Below are positions 7,557-16,148 of a stretch of 64,000 nt of DNA, piece after piece (within the stretch, counting starts at the first letter, position 1; every line of letters starts with the position of its first letter). The DNA is from Rheinheimera mangrovi. GTDB lineage: Bacteria; Pseudomonadota; Gammaproteobacteria; Enterobacterales; Alteromonadaceae. The position numbers and the translations under genes are program-made. Location of the stretch: positions 1,750,501 to 1,814,500 of the forward strand of contig NZ_CP034683.1 in NCBI RefSeq assembly GCF_003990335.1. Reading direction: 5' to 3'. Under the pieces are notes generated by a model, which saw only the letters and a list, made by a program, of their open reading frames with translations, was not told the origin of the DNA and did not search any database.

Positions 7557-9056
7557 ATGCTTGAACCTATTCAGACCATTGTGATCGTCGGAGGCGGCTC
7601 ATCCGGTTGGATGAGCGCGGCCTTACTGGCGAAACTGACTGGGCAATGTTATCGGATTGAACTGGTTGAATCTGAACAGATTGGCACTGTAGGGGTTGGA
7701 GAAGCCACTATTCCTGCCATTAAGTTATACAACCATTTATGTGGCGTTGATGAGCAGGAGTTTATTCGCGTTACAGGGGCCACCTTTAAATTAGGTATTG
7801 AGTTTGTCAATTGGGGTCAAAAAGGCGATAGCTATTTTCATGCCTTTGGCGCCTTGGGTCGCCAGTGGGAATGGCTAAGCTTTTATCAGTACTGGCTGAA
7901 GTTAAAGCAGGAGGGTTTGGCTTTGCCTTTTGAGCACTACTGTATCGCCAGTCAGATGGCGCAGCAGCATAAGTTTATGCCAGCAGACCCCACTAAGCCG
8001 AAGTCACCCGTCAGTGAAATTGCCTACGCCTATCATTTTGACGCCAGCCTGTACGCCCGTTACCTGCGCACCTTAAGTGAGCAGCGTGGTGTAATTCGGC
8101 ATGAAGGTATGATCAAGCATGTGGAGCGGGATGCGGTCAGTGGCCATATCCGGCATTTGGTGCTGGAGGATGGCAGACAAGTGGCCGGTGATTTGTTTAT
8201 CGACTGCTCAGGGTTGCGGGCTTTATTGATTGGCCAGACTATGGGTGTTGGCTATGACGACTGGAGCCATTGGTTACCGAATGACAGTGCATGGGCTGTG
8301 CCTTCGGCAAGGCTTGCACAATTACCGCCTTATACCAGGTCTACTGCTCATGAGTTTGGCTGGCAGTGGCGTATTCCGCTGCAGCATCGAACCGGTAATG
8401 GTTTGGTGTTCAGTTCGGCTTATGTCAGTGATGAGCTGGCGCAACAACGCTTGTTGCAGACGCTGGAGCAGCAACAAAGTGCAGATCCACGGCTTATCCG
8501 CTTTACCACGGGCAAACGCAAACAGATGTGGGTTGGTAATTGTGTGGCTATTGGCTTGTCCAGTGGCTTCCTTGAACCGCTGGAGTCGACCAGTTTACAT
8601 CTGGTGCAAACCGCTATTACCCGTCTGGTGAATTTGTTTCCTGATCGCAGTTTTGCTCAGGCGAATACCGATCATTACAACTTACTGGCCGCGGAGGAAA
8701 TGGCTCAGATCCGCGATTTTATTATTGCGCATTACAAGGTGACAGAGCGCGATGACAGCGAGTACTGGCGCTACTTAAAGCAGATGAGTGTGCCGGACTC
8801 ACTGCAACAAAAGCTGGATATTTTTCAGGCCTATGGCCGGGTGCATCGAGTGGCTGACGAGCTGTTTCGAGAAGATAGTTGGGTGCAGGTGTTATTAGGT
8901 CAGCGTCTGATGCCACAGCATTACGACCCTATGGTGGATAATAAAACCCTGGCTCAAATCAGCGATTTTGCCGCGTCCACAGCCCATGTGATTACCGCTT
9001 GTGTGGACAAAATGCCAACACATACAGATTTTATTGCCGGAATTGCCGCGCATTAA
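7557..9056 (+). CDS. Flavin-dependent tryptophan-halogenase family protein
   Basis: A 499-residue FAD enzyme of the PrnA/RebH superfamily. The nucleotide-binding motif GGGSSG is at residues 12-17. The Lys corresponding to the chloramine-forming lysine of PrnA is K78 in the TFKLGIEF segment. The WxWxIP motif is W269-Q-W-R-I-P274, and EPLEST with two Glu is at 340-345. All hallmark residues are therefore kept. Family members encoded beside TonB receptors and glycosidases are common in Alteromonadales and Caulobacter-like bacteria, but their substrates are generally unknown. It sits between the receptor and GH30 in one operon. Halogenation of free tryptophan is not implied; a sugar- or peptide-linked role is equally open. 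Confidence 0.88.
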   Translation: MLEPIQTIVIVGGGSSGWMSAALLAKLTGQCYRIELVESEQIGTVGVGEATIPAIKLYNHLCGVDEQEFIRVTGATFKLGIEFVNWGQKGDSYFHAFGALGRQWEWLSFYQYWLKLKQEGLALPFEHYCIASQMAQQHKFMPADPTKPKSPVSEIAYAYHFDASLYARYLRTLSEQRGVIRHEGMIKHVERDAVSGHIRHLVLEDGRQVAGDLFIDCSGLRALLIGQTMGVGYDDWSHWLPNDSAWAVPSARLAQLPPYTRSTAHEFGWQWRIPLQHRTGNGLVFSSAYVSDELAQQRLLQTLEQQQSADPRLIRFTTGKRKQMWVGNCVAIGLSSGFLEPLESTSLHLVQTAITRLVNLFPDRSFAQANTDHYNLLAAEEMAQIRDFIIAHYKVTERDDSEYWRYLKQMSVPDSLQQKLDIFQAYGRVHRVADELFREDSWVQVLLGQRLMPQHYDPMVDNKTLAQISDFAASTAHVITACVDKMPTHTDFIAGIAAH

Positions 9057-9068
9057 CAGAGGTTTTTT

Positions 9069-10463
9069 ATGAGATTGTTTCAAACACAGCTGGGGCTGAT
9101 TGCTCTGGTATGGGCATGTATTTTGCCTTTCACTACCAGTGCCGCAACAAAAAGCTATTTATCCAGCGCTGATCAAAAGCAGTTATTGAGTACAGAAACC
9201 GCCTTATGGCAGCAGCCGCTTGATAAAAAACTGCCCCTGCTGCAGCTTAATGCAGAGCAGCAATTTCAGCAGATGGACGGCTTTGGTTACACCCTGACTG
9301 GTGGCAGTGCTATGCATTTGATGGGCTTAAGCGCAGAGAATCGCCAGCAATTATTGCAGGAGTTATTTGCTGCTGATGGGCTGGCGGTGAGTTATTTACG
9401 CATCAGCATCGGTGCTTCGGATCTGGACCCTGAACCTTTTAGTTACAACGACTTACCCCAAGGCCAACAGGACCCTGAACTCAAGCAGTTTTCAATAAAA
9501 GCGGACGAGAAATACCTGCTACCTGTATTAAAACAAATACTGGCGATTAATCCGAATATTAAATTGCTTGGCAGTCCCTGGTCACCCCCAGCCTGGATGA
9601 AAAGCAATAACTCCACTATAGGCGGCGAGCTGCTGGAGCAGCATTTTGGCAGTTATGCGCTGTATTTCGTCAAGTATATTCAGGCGATGCAGCAGCAGGG
9701 TATTCGTTTGGATGCTGTGACTGTACAAAACGAGCCGCTGCATCCTGGCAATAACCCAAGCTTATTGATGCGCGCTGAGGACCAGGCCGAGTTTATAAAA
9801 AACCATTTAGGGCCAGCCTTTAGAAAAGCCGGGCTGAGCACCAAAATCATTATTTATGATCACAATACTGACCACATGGAATACCCCATTTCGGTGCTGA
9901 ATGATAAGGAGGCCAGAGCTTATATTGATGGTGCGGCTTTTCATTTGTACAACGGTCCTATTGCAGCACTGGACCAGCTCAAACAAGCGCACCCGGATAA
10001 AAATATTTATTTTACCGAGCAGTGGGTGGGTGCCAATTCAGATTTTGATGACTCACTGATGTGGCATATCGAGCATTTAATGATTGGTGCACCGCGGCAT
10101 TGGGCCCGCAATGTACTGCAATGGAACTTAAGTTCTGACGCCAAGCTGCAACCTCATACCAAAGGTGGCTGCAGTTTGTGTCTGGGGGCTTTGACTATTG
10201 ATGGTCAGAAGGTGAAGCGCAATGTGGCCTATTACATTATCGCTCACGCCACTAAAATCGTACCACCCGGCTCAGTCCGTATTGAGTCAGCATCAATGCA
10301 GGATATTCGTCATGTGGCTTATCTGCGCCCTGATGGCCGCTATGCGCTGATCCTGCAAAACATAACGCAGGATGCCAAAGGTTTTAACCTGCAATTAAAA
10401 GGCGCGTTACAGCCTTATTCTGTGCAGTTGCCACCCCGCACAGTCTTAAGTCTGCTGCTTTAA
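9069..10463 (+). CDS. Glycoside hydrolase family 30 (glucosylceramidase-like), secreted
   Basis: The 464-residue protein starts with a signal peptide (about residues 1-25, cleavage near TTSAA) followed by a GH30 TIM barrel: MDGFGYTLTGGSA, YLRISIGASDLDPEPFSYND, LGSPWSPPAWMK, then the proton donor E222 in VQNEPLHPG and the nucleophile E317 in YFTEQW. The C-terminal beta domain (YALILQNITQ to RTVLSLLL) is typical. Related enzymes act on beta-glucosides, glucosylceramide or beta-1,6-glucan, and the exact specificity cannot be read here. It begins 12 nt after the halogenase-like gene, with AGAGG as ribosome-binding site, and is the last gene of the receptor operon. Confidence 0.93.
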   Translation: MRLFQTQLGLIALVWACILPFTTSAATKSYLSSADQKQLLSTETALWQQPLDKKLPLLQLNAEQQFQQMDGFGYTLTGGSAMHLMGLSAENRQQLLQELFAADGLAVSYLRISIGASDLDPEPFSYNDLPQGQQDPELKQFSIKADEKYLLPVLKQILAINPNIKLLGSPWSPPAWMKSNNSTIGGELLEQHFGSYALYFVKYIQAMQQQGIRLDAVTVQNEPLHPGNNPSLLMRAEDQAEFIKNHLGPAFRKAGLSTKIIIYDHNTDHMEYPISVLNDKEARAYIDGAAFHLYNGPIAALDQLKQAHPDKNIYFTEQWVGANSDFDDSLMWHIEHLMIGAPRHWARNVLQWNLSSDAKLQPHTKGGCSLCLGALTIDGQKVKRNVAYYIIAHATKIVPPGSVRIESASMQDIRHVAYLRPDGRYALILQNITQDAKGFNLQLKGALQPYSVQLPPRTVLSLLL

Positions 10464-10475
10464 GCTTAGAAAAGT

Positions 10476-10511
10476 CCTTTAGCTTTTGCTTTGATAATAA
10501 AAGCTAAAGGC
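10476..10511 (+). terminator. Hairpin after GH30 gene
   Basis: CCTTTAGCTTTT (10476-10487) and AAAAGCTAAAGG (10500-10511) form a perfect 12-bp stem 12 nt after the GH30 stop. There is no U-run behind it, so it may slow or stabilise the transcript end rather than terminate efficiently. It separates the accessory operon from the rnm-rluB block. Confidence 0.55.
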
Positions 10512-10586
10512 TGCTGTCAGAGTCTTTCTGGTCGCAGAGGGCATTGTATGGCACAATGACGGCCGTTTAGTCAGGCAGCCCTTCCC

Positions 10587-11450
10587 ATGAAAATTGATTT
10601 ACACAGCCACACTTATTGCTCAGATGGCGTATTAAGCCCAACTGAACTGGTTGAGCGAGCCGTTAGCAAAGGCGTGGATGTGCTTGCTATTACCGATCAC
10701 GACACTATTGCAGGCCTCTGTGAAGCCCGTGCCGCTATTGCTGAAAAAAAGCTGCCTTTGACTTTGATCCCAGGTGTGGAAATCTCGACCAGTTGGTACG
10801 AGTTTGAAATTCATATTGTTGGTTTACATATCAATGCCGATTGTCCGGTGTTTTTACAGCATTTGGCGTCTCAGCAGCAGCGTCGGGTTGAACGTGCCGA
10901 AGAAATGGCGCGTCGTCTTGAGAAAAACAAAATACCGGACGTGCTGGAAAACGTATTAAAAATTGCCAATGGCGCAGCTTTAACCCGCACACACTTTGCC
11001 CGTTATCTGGTGCAGATTGGTAAAGCCAGCTCGATGAATACTGTATTTAAAAAGTATTTAAGCCGCGGTAATACCGGTTATGTGCCGAACAACTGGGTGC
11101 CTATGCAAGAGGCGGTGCAATGGATTTTAGCCGCAGGTGGTACACCGGTACTGGCGCATCCACTGAAATACAAACTGAATGGCCGTTGGCTGACCCGTTT
11201 AGCTGAAGAGTTTGCAGCAGCAGGAGGTAAAGCCATGGAAGTGGCATCTGCCCAAATGACACCAGTGCAAAAACGTCAGGTCTGGATGCTGTGCCAGAAG
11301 TTTGGTTTAACGGCGTCAGCTGGTTCTGATTTTCATCAGGAAACCCCCTGGAATGAACTGGGCAGGCAGTTGTATTTTACCGAAGACGTCATTCCGGTAT
11401 GGCAGGACTGGATCTTGCCAGAGCCTAGGATGGCTGAGCTTTCATCTTGA
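10587..11450 (+). CDS. rnm: PHP-domain nuclease/phosphatase (RNase AM, YciV/TrpH)
   Basis: A 287-residue PHP-domain protein with metal-binding motifs DLHSHTYCSDG (residues 3-13), ITDHDT (about 37-42), a GVEIST segment, and late motifs LAHPLKY and GSDFHQE. The E. coli homologue Rnm/YciV is a 5'-3' exonuclease maturing rRNA 5' ends, and family members also dephosphorylate 3',5'-nucleoside bisphosphates. Position next to yciO and near trpE matches E. coli, where yciV lies just upstream of trpL. Here a 9-kb accessory block separates them. First gene of the rnm-yciO-scpAB-rluB run. Confidence 0.93.
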   Translation: MKIDLHSHTYCSDGVLSPTELVERAVSKGVDVLAITDHDTIAGLCEARAAIAEKKLPLTLIPGVEISTSWYEFEIHIVGLHINADCPVFLQHLASQQQRRVERAEEMARRLEKNKIPDVLENVLKIANGAALTRTHFARYLVQIGKASSMNTVFKKYLSRGNTGYVPNNWVPMQEAVQWILAAGGTPVLAHPLKYKLNGRWLTRLAEEFAAAGGKAMEVASAQMTPVQKRQVWMLCQKFGLTASAGSDFHQETPWNELGRQLYFTEDVIPVWQDWILPEPRMAELSS

Positions 11451-11508
11451 TTTTTAACAAATTTATTGCTATTGCTTAAGTAAATGCACAGAGAATAAGA
11501 AGAGTTTT

Positions 11509-12129
11509 ATGAGCCAGTTTTTTTATGTTCATCCGGACAATCCACAGCAACGTTTAATTAAACAGGCTGTGCATATTATCAAGCAAGGTGGAGTAGTAAT
11601 TTACCCTACAGATTCTGGTTATGCGCTGGGTTGTCATATAGGAGACAAGGCGGCTATGGAGCGGATTTTACAAATTCGCCAAATCAGCTCAGAACACCAC
11701 TTTACGCTGATGTGCCGCGATTTGTCTGAACTCTCTGTGTATGCCAAAGTCGAGAATACCGCCTTTCGCTTAATCAAAAACCACACGCCTGGTGCTTATA
11801 CCTTTATTTTAAAAGGTACAAAAGAAGTGCCTAAGCGTTTGCTCAACGAAAAGAAAAAGACTGTAGGTTTGCGTATTCCGGAAAATAAAGTGGCGCTGGC
11901 CTTACTGGAAGAGTTGGGTGAACCTTTAATGTCGAGCTCTTTGGTGTTGCCAGGCAATGACTTTGCCGAGTCCGATCCGGAAGAAATGCGCGACCAACTG
12001 GAGCGTCAGGTTGATGTGATATTGCACGGTGGTGTGATTGCTGAAAACCATACTACCGTCATTGATTTATCGGAAGATTACCCAGTGCTGGTGCGGCAGG
12101 GCGCGGGCGATAGCAGTGCTTTTGTCTAA
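11509..12129 (+). CDS. yciO: YciO, Sua5/YrdC-family protein
   Basis: A 206-residue protein of the YrdC/Sua5 fold, related to threonylcarbamoyl-adenylate synthase TsaC. Family signatures are the N-terminal GGVVIYPTDSGYALGC and the following KxxxR-type region, LMCRDLSELSVYAK, and the central HTPGAYTFILKGT. Length and context (directly after rnm) identify the YciO branch rather than the essential TsaC. It may participate in t6A tRNA modification, but the YciO role is less settled than that of TsaC. Preceded by AGAAGAG. Confidence 0.9.
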   Translation: MSQFFYVHPDNPQQRLIKQAVHIIKQGGVVIYPTDSGYALGCHIGDKAAMERILQIRQISSEHHFTLMCRDLSELSVYAKVENTAFRLIKNHTPGAYTFILKGTKEVPKRLLNEKKKTVGLRIPENKVALALLEELGEPLMSSSLVLPGNDFAESDPEEMRDQLERQVDVILHGGVIAENHTTVIDLSEDYPVLVRQGAGDSSAFV

Positions 12130-12130
12130 A

Positions 12131-12161
12131 CCCTTGGTAGGTGAAGCTGCAGCTTTGTTGA
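12131..12161. repeat. ERIC-like terminal fragment
   Basis: TGAAGCTGCAGCTTTGTTGA (12142-12161) differs by one base from the terminal part of the larger element at 13014-13033, and the preceding CCCTTGGTA also resembles that element's end. It lies between yciO and scpA, about 850 bp from that copy, in the same orientation. Confidence 0.55.
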
Positions 12162-12176
12162 AAGGATGCACAGTGC

Positions 12177-12998
12177 ATGTCTGAGCCACTCGCCGACAGC
12201 TTTGCCAGCCTGACTATACAGCAGCCTTTGCCGCTGGCTTTTGTTCGCGGCGAGGCTGTGCTGGATAAGCCGGAAGATTTGTATATTCCGCCTGAAGCAC
12301 TGTCGGTATTGTTGGAAAGTTTTGAAGGCCCGCTCGATTTTCTGTTGTATTTAATTCGTCGTCACCGCTTTGATATTGTCGATTTGCCGATTAACGAAAT
12401 AACCCTGCAGTATATGGAATACATTGATTTAATGCAGGATATGAACTTTGAACTGGCTGCTGAGTATTTGCTAATGGCGGCTATGCTGGCAGAGATTAAA
12501 TCACGTTTATTACTGCCGCAGCACGACCATAAATCAGATGACGAAACCGACCCCAGAGCAGATTTAGTCAGGCGCTTGCAGGAATACGAAATTATCCGCA
12601 AAGCAGCCACTGACGTGGATTTATTGCCACGCCAGGAGCGGGATTATTTTCCTGCCAAAGCAGGCTTAGATGATAACTTTGAACCTTATGTGATTTTGCC
12701 TGAAGTGTCGTTGCAGGAGATTTTGCTGGCACTAAAAGATATAGCCAAACGCGCCAAAGATTTTCAGCATCATCAGATCAAAAAAGAGCATTTATCCACC
12801 CGCGAACGCATGAGTAAAATTTTGGGGTTATTGCGTGGGCGCAGCCACTACCTTGAATTTGCCGAATGTTTTGAGTTAGCCGAAGGGCGACAGGGTGTAG
12901 TTGTCAGCTTTTTGGCTATTTTGGAGCTGGTGAAAGAAAAGCTGATCCAAGTGATACAAGTAGAAGCTTATGGTCAGATCCATGTCAAATTGGCATAA
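12177..12998 (+). CDS. scpA: Segregation and condensation protein A
   Basis: Kleisin subunit of the SMC-ScpAB condensin-like complex, 273 residues. The kleisin signature VLLESFEGPLDFLLYLIRRH starts near residue 44, followed by the IVDLPINEITLQYMEYI segment and MAAMLAEIKSRLLLP. The C-terminal winged helix (about 200-273: REGRQGVVVSFLAILELVK-like) is intact. Its partner scpB is next, but separated by an ERIC-like repeat. E. coli lacks scpAB (it has MukBEF), so this is a difference from the otherwise similar E. coli gene order. Confidence 0.94.
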   Translation: MSEPLADSFASLTIQQPLPLAFVRGEAVLDKPEDLYIPPEALSVLLESFEGPLDFLLYLIRRHRFDIVDLPINEITLQYMEYIDLMQDMNFELAAEYLLMAAMLAEIKSRLLLPQHDHKSDDETDPRADLVRRLQEYEIIRKAATDVDLLPRQERDYFPAKAGLDDNFEPYVILPEVSLQEILLALKDIAKRAKDFQHHQIKKEHLSTRERMSKILGLLRGRSHYLEFAECFELAEGRQGVVVSFLAILELVKEKLIQVIQVEAYGQIHVKLA

Positions 12999-13001
12999 TA
13001 T

Positions 13002-13124
13002 GCCCTTCGTACTTGAAGCCGCAGCTTTGTTGACCGCGTTTGCTCGCCCCAATCACATAGTGGTCTATGCTCATGGGAACTCAATAATTGGTCGCCTTGC
13101 TGTATCATTCACTACTTGGTTATT
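13002..13124. repeat. ERIC-type intergenic repeat, copy 1 (degenerate at one end)
   Basis: Read on the minus strand it contains CCCATGAGCATAG, a short loop, CTATGTGATTGGGGCGAG and then a tail ending GCTTCAAGTACGAAGGG. This matches the palindromic core and right end of Enterobacterial Repetitive Intergenic Consensus elements (core CCCCAGGAGC and GTGACTGGGG). The other end has diverged. It occupies nearly the whole scpA-scpB gap, so it would be transcribed in the scpAB mRNA as a hairpin. Confidence 0.75.
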
Positions 13125-13161
13125 GGTTTTGATAACGGTCTGACAGATAAAAGGGATTGGA

Positions 13162-13743
13162 ATGGCGAAAAAAATTAACGAGCAACAACTGCTGCAGTTA
13201 GTCGAAGCCGCTATTTTTGCCTCTGATAAACCTTTGTCTGTCAATGACTTGCAAAGCACTGTGCTGGAAAGTTTTGATCTAAGCCGCAAGCGTTTGCAGC
13301 AGGCATTAGCGCAGTTGCAACAAGATTATTTAGGCCGGGGTATTCAATTGATTGAAACCGCCTCTGGTTTTCGGTTTCAGACCCGCGCTGATTTAAGTGA
13401 ATATCTGGCTTTACTCTGGCCAGAACGTTCACCCCGTTATTCCCGTGCCGTGTTGGAGACTTTGGCGCTTATTGCCTATCGTCAGCCTATTACCCGCGGC
13501 GAAATTGAAGAAGTGCGGGGAGTGACGGTCAGCAGCCAGATTATGCGTACTTTGCTCGACCGGGGTTGGGTCAAAGTGGTAGGGCATAAAGAAGTACCTG
13601 GTCGTCCTGGTTTGTATGCCACGACGCCGACATTTTTAGATTATTTTGGCTTAAAGGATTTAAGCGATTTACCTGCTCTGGCCGAGTTTCAGGCAACGCC
13701 GGATTTTTTTAACCCAGTCGTGATGACTGAAGAGATACATTAA
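13162..13743 (+). CDS. scpB: Segregation and condensation protein B
   Basis: A 193-residue winged-helix partner of ScpA in the SMC complex. Diagnostic segments are LVEAAIFASDKPLS near the N-terminus, LETLALIAYRQPITRGEIEEVRG, and LLDRGWVKVVGHKEVPGRP followed by LYATTPTFLDYFGLKDL. A GGGATTGGA ribosome-binding site precedes the ATG. rluB starts 3 nt after the stop, indicating co-transcription. Confidence 0.95.
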   Translation: MAKKINEQQLLQLVEAAIFASDKPLSVNDLQSTVLESFDLSRKRLQQALAQLQQDYLGRGIQLIETASGFRFQTRADLSEYLALLWPERSPRYSRAVLETLALIAYRQPITRGEIEEVRGVTVSSQIMRTLLDRGWVKVVGHKEVPGRPGLYATTPTFLDYFGLKDLSDLPALAEFQATPDFFNPVVMTEEIH

Positions 13744-13746
13744 ATC

Positions 13747-14688
13747 ATGAGTGAAAAACTACAGAAAGTGCTGGCGCGATCCGGTGTTGGATCCCGCCGC
13801 GAGATGGAAGAGTACATCAGTGCTGGACGTGTGACTGTGGATGGCAAAGTGGCGCATTTAGGCGACCGTATTCATGCCAACCAACAGGTGCGGGTTGACG
13901 GCCATCCGGTCAAAATTGCTGCTGAAGCTGAGCAGGTTTGCCGTGTTATTGCCTATCATAAACCTGAAGGTGAAATTTGTTCCCGTACCGATCCTGAAGG
14001 TCGTCCGACTGTATTTGATCGCCTGCCAAAAATTAAAGACTCACGCTGGATTGCGATTGGTCGTCTGGATATCAATACCAGTGGTTTATTGCTGTTTACT
14101 ACAGATGGTGAACTGGCCAACCGCTTGATGCACCCGAAATTTGAAGTGGAACGTGAATACGCGGTACGGGTGTTTGGTGATGTGAACGATGCGATGATCC
14201 AAAAACTACGCACCGGCGTTGAGCTGGAAGATGGTAAAGCCAACTTCAAAAAAGTGAAATCTATGGGCGGTGAAGGCATTAACCGCTGGTTCCATGTGGT
14301 GCTGACTGAAGGTCGCAACCGTGAAGTTCGCCGGATGTGGGAATCGCAAGGCGCTGTGGTCAGCCGCTTAATTCGTATTCGTTACGGTGATTTGTTATTG
14401 CCTAAACATTTACCAGCCGGTGGTTATGCTGAGTACCCGCTGGAAGAAGTGAACTACCTGCGTAAGCTGGTACAGATGCCGGCTGAGACGGAAAGCTTAA
14501 TGAAACCCGAAGACCGTGACGAACGTCGCCGTCGTATGGCTGGTATTAAACGTGCGGTACGTAAGCATCAGATTATGGTGCAATCAGGCGTTAAACCTGA
14601 AGTGGTGAAAGCTGAAAAAGCGGCGGCTGCGGACAAAGCCAAAGCGAAAAAACCAAAACAAACCCAGAAAAAACGTACCCGCATCTAA
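13747..14688 (+). CDS. rluB: 23S rRNA pseudouridine(2605) synthase
   Basis: The 313-residue protein has an N-terminal S4 RNA-binding domain ([20 protein letters not shown], about 1-60), then the RsuA-family catalytic domain with [12 protein letters not shown] carrying the catalytic Asp (D108) and [12 protein letters not shown] near residue 195. The C-terminal 50 residues are Lys/Ala rich and basic, as in other RluB proteins. Gene order next to scpB is common in gammaproteobacteria. A strong hairpin follows the stop. Confidence 0.95.
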   Translation: MSEKLQKVLARSGVGSRREMEEYISAGRVTVDGKVAHLGDRIHANQQVRVDGHPVKIAAEAEQVCRVIAYHKPEGEICSRTDPEGRPTVFDRLPKIKDSRWIAIGRLDINTSGLLLFTTDGELANRLMHPKFEVEREYAVRVFGDVNDAMIQKLRTGVELEDGKANFKKVKSMGGEGINRWFHVVLTEGRNREVRRMWESQGAVVSRLIRIRYGDLLLPKHLPAGGYAEYPLEEVNYLRKLVQMPAETESLMKPEDRDERRRRMAGIKRAVRKHQIMVQSGVKPEVVKAEKAAAADKAKAKKPKQTQKKRTRI

Positions 14689-14697
14689 TCCAGTCCT

Positions 14698-14729
14698 GTT
14701 TGGGTCAGAGTAAACACTCTGACCCAAAC
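14698..14729 (+). terminator. Hairpin after rluB
   Basis: GTTTGGGTCAGAGT and ACTCTGACCCAAAC form a perfect 14-bp stem with a 4-nt loop 9 nt after the rluB stop. There is no pure U-run behind it, only a T-rich tail. Likely transcript end. Confidence 0.7.
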
Positions 14730-14847
14730 TAAATTCTGCTTTATTTCATTCAGTTAGCATTAATTTATCTGGTCGGACATCAAAATGACATCTTTGGGCG
14801 TCTAACTTAGTACTGACGTTAAGTTATTGAGCCTGAGGAGAAGTAAG

Positions 14848-15042
14848 ATGAATGTACTTGAGCTGAAATTAGGCATGGTTTGCCAAACCAAAAAAGGCAT
14901 AGGCGTAGTGAGTTGGATTGATGCACAGGACAGAGCTGTGTATTTGTCTGATTTGGATAATAAAGATCAGCACATTGCTGTGTCTTTTGATGATCTGCAG
15001 GACGAACCTCAGTTGCATCAAAAAGCCGATATTTATTACTGA
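14848..15042 (+). CDS. Small conserved-looking hypothetical protein (64 aa)
   Basis: The ATG at 14848 is chosen because GAGGAGAAG lies just upstream; the frame is open seven codons earlier without such a site. The acidic 64-residue product (MNVLELKLGMVCQTKKGIG to KADIYY) has the look of a small beta-barrel domain (short hydrophobic strands, VVSWID, AVYLSDLD, IAVSFDDL). No signal peptide. I do not recognise the family. It is followed by a strong terminator and so is a single-gene unit. Confidence 0.7.
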   Translation: MNVLELKLGMVCQTKKGIGVVSWIDAQDRAVYLSDLDNKDQHIAVSFDDLQDEPQLHQKADIYY

Positions 15043-15062
15043 GCTTGCTCTCCCTTTGTTAC

Positions 15063-15100
15063 ACAACAAAACCCGTTGCAATCGTCACGGGTTTTGTTGT
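15063..15100 (+). terminator. Intrinsic terminator
   Basis: ACAACAAAACCCGT (15063-15076) pairs perfectly with ACGGGTTTTGTTGT (15087-15100), a 14-bp stem with a 10-nt loop, 20 nt after the small gene's stop. The T-rich side of the stem gives a terminator-like character in both directions. Confidence 0.7.
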
Positions 15101-15154
15101 TTATATCGGCATGCCTTGATACTGTAATTGCTTCATCCCCGTAGAGACATCTGA

Positions 15155-15847
15155 ATGAAAACCATCGGCTTAATAGGCGGCATGAGCTGGGAGTCGACTA
15201 TTCCTTATTACCGTCAGATCAACCAGCATATCAAACAACAGTTAGGTGGCCTGCACAGCGCCAAGATTATTTTATACAGTGTGGATTTTGCACAAATTGA
15301 AGAATTTCAGCGCAGTGGCGACTGGGATAAAGCAGGTGAGTTGTTAGCAGAAGCTGCATTTAAGTTACAGACTGCTGGTGCTGATTGCTTAGTGCTTTGT
15401 ACCAATACCATGCATAAGGTTGCCGCTGTTATTGAAACCGCAGTGACTATTCCGCTGTTGCATATTGCCGATGCCACGGCCGAAGCTATACAAGCTGCTG
15501 GTCTTCACAAAGTTGCCTTATTAGGCACACGTTTTACCATGGAGCAGGATTTTTACAAAAAGCGCCTGACAGAGTCTTATGGTTTAGAAGTGCTGGTGCC
15601 TGACGAAGAGGGCAGGGCCCTGGTGCATCAGGTGATTTATCAGGAATTGTGTTTGGGTGTGGTGAATCCCAATTCACGGCTGCTGTATCAACAGATCATG
15701 GCTGATTTGGTGGCACAAGGCGCAGAAGCTATTATTTTAGGCTGCACTGAAATAGGTTTATTGGTGAGTAGCGAAGATTGCTCTGTGCCCTTATTTGACA
15801 CTACGGCCTTGCATGCGCAAAAGTCTGCAGATTTCGCTCTGCGATAG
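15155..15847 (+). CDS. Aspartate/glutamate racemase family protein (RacX/YgeA-like)
   Basis: 230 residues. Members interconvert L- and D-amino acids with two catalytic cysteines, and both are visible: C82 in LCTNTMHK and C197 in LGCTEIG. The N-terminus MKTIGLIGGMSWESTIPYYR is typical of the RacX/YgeA subgroup, which has broad-specificity racemase activity in E. coli and Bacillus. The exact amino acid cannot be told. A small hypothetical gene follows after 25 nt. Confidence 0.9.
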   Translation: MKTIGLIGGMSWESTIPYYRQINQHIKQQLGGLHSAKIILYSVDFAQIEEFQRSGDWDKAGELLAEAAFKLQTAGADCLVLCTNTMHKVAAVIETAVTIPLLHIADATAEAIQAAGLHKVALLGTRFTMEQDFYKKRLTESYGLEVLVPDEEGRALVHQVIYQELCLGVVNPNSRLLYQQIMADLVAQGAEAIILGCTEIGLLVSSEDCSVPLFDTTALHAQKSADFALR

Positions 15848-15872
15848 AATGTTACAGCTGAAGGAATTGATG

Positions 15873-16148
15873 ATGTTGTATTTATACCTCGAAGTGGATT
15901 TATCGGATGACGATGCAGACTTAGACGAAGTCGCACGGGACTGTGGTCATACGCTGAGTCACCCACAACTTTCAGACTGGGATCTGTTAGGTGTAACCAA
16001 CTGGCATGGTCATGCCTGTCTGGAGTTTCAGCTGCAGATGAAACAGGCCATTGCCGAGTCGGAGTTGCATCAGTTGATCAGCGAAATCCAGGTGCAGATT
16101 TCGCACCCTGCTGTATCCTCCAGCCGCACTGTCTGGGTCAGAGCTTAG
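15873..16148 (+). CDS. Hypothetical acidic protein (91 aa)
   Basis: Start chosen at the second of two adjacent ATGs, six nt after AAGGAA; an upstream ATG at 15795 lies inside the racemase gene. The product (MLYLYLEVDLSDDDADLDEV to TVWVRA) is small, acidic and lacks a signal peptide. The family is not recognised. It is probably co-transcribed with the racemase and ends within a hairpin terminator whose loop contains the stop codon. Confidence 0.65.
   Translation: MLYLYLEVDLSDDDADLDEVARDCGHTLSHPQLSDWDLLGVTNWHGHACLEFQLQMKQAIAESELHQLISEIQVQISHPAVSSSRTVWVRA

Noticed and set aside
7123..7557. 144-codon frame antisense to the TonB receptor gene
   Set aside because: Lies wholly opposite strong barrel-coding sequence, with no ribosome-binding site or recognisable domain; treated as a shadow, like other long antisense frames (for example 3156-3590, 26536-27030, 52889-53323).
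15795..15872. Upstream extension of the 91-aa gene
   Set aside because: Lies inside the racemase gene in another frame, and the AAGGAA site favours the ATG at 15873.
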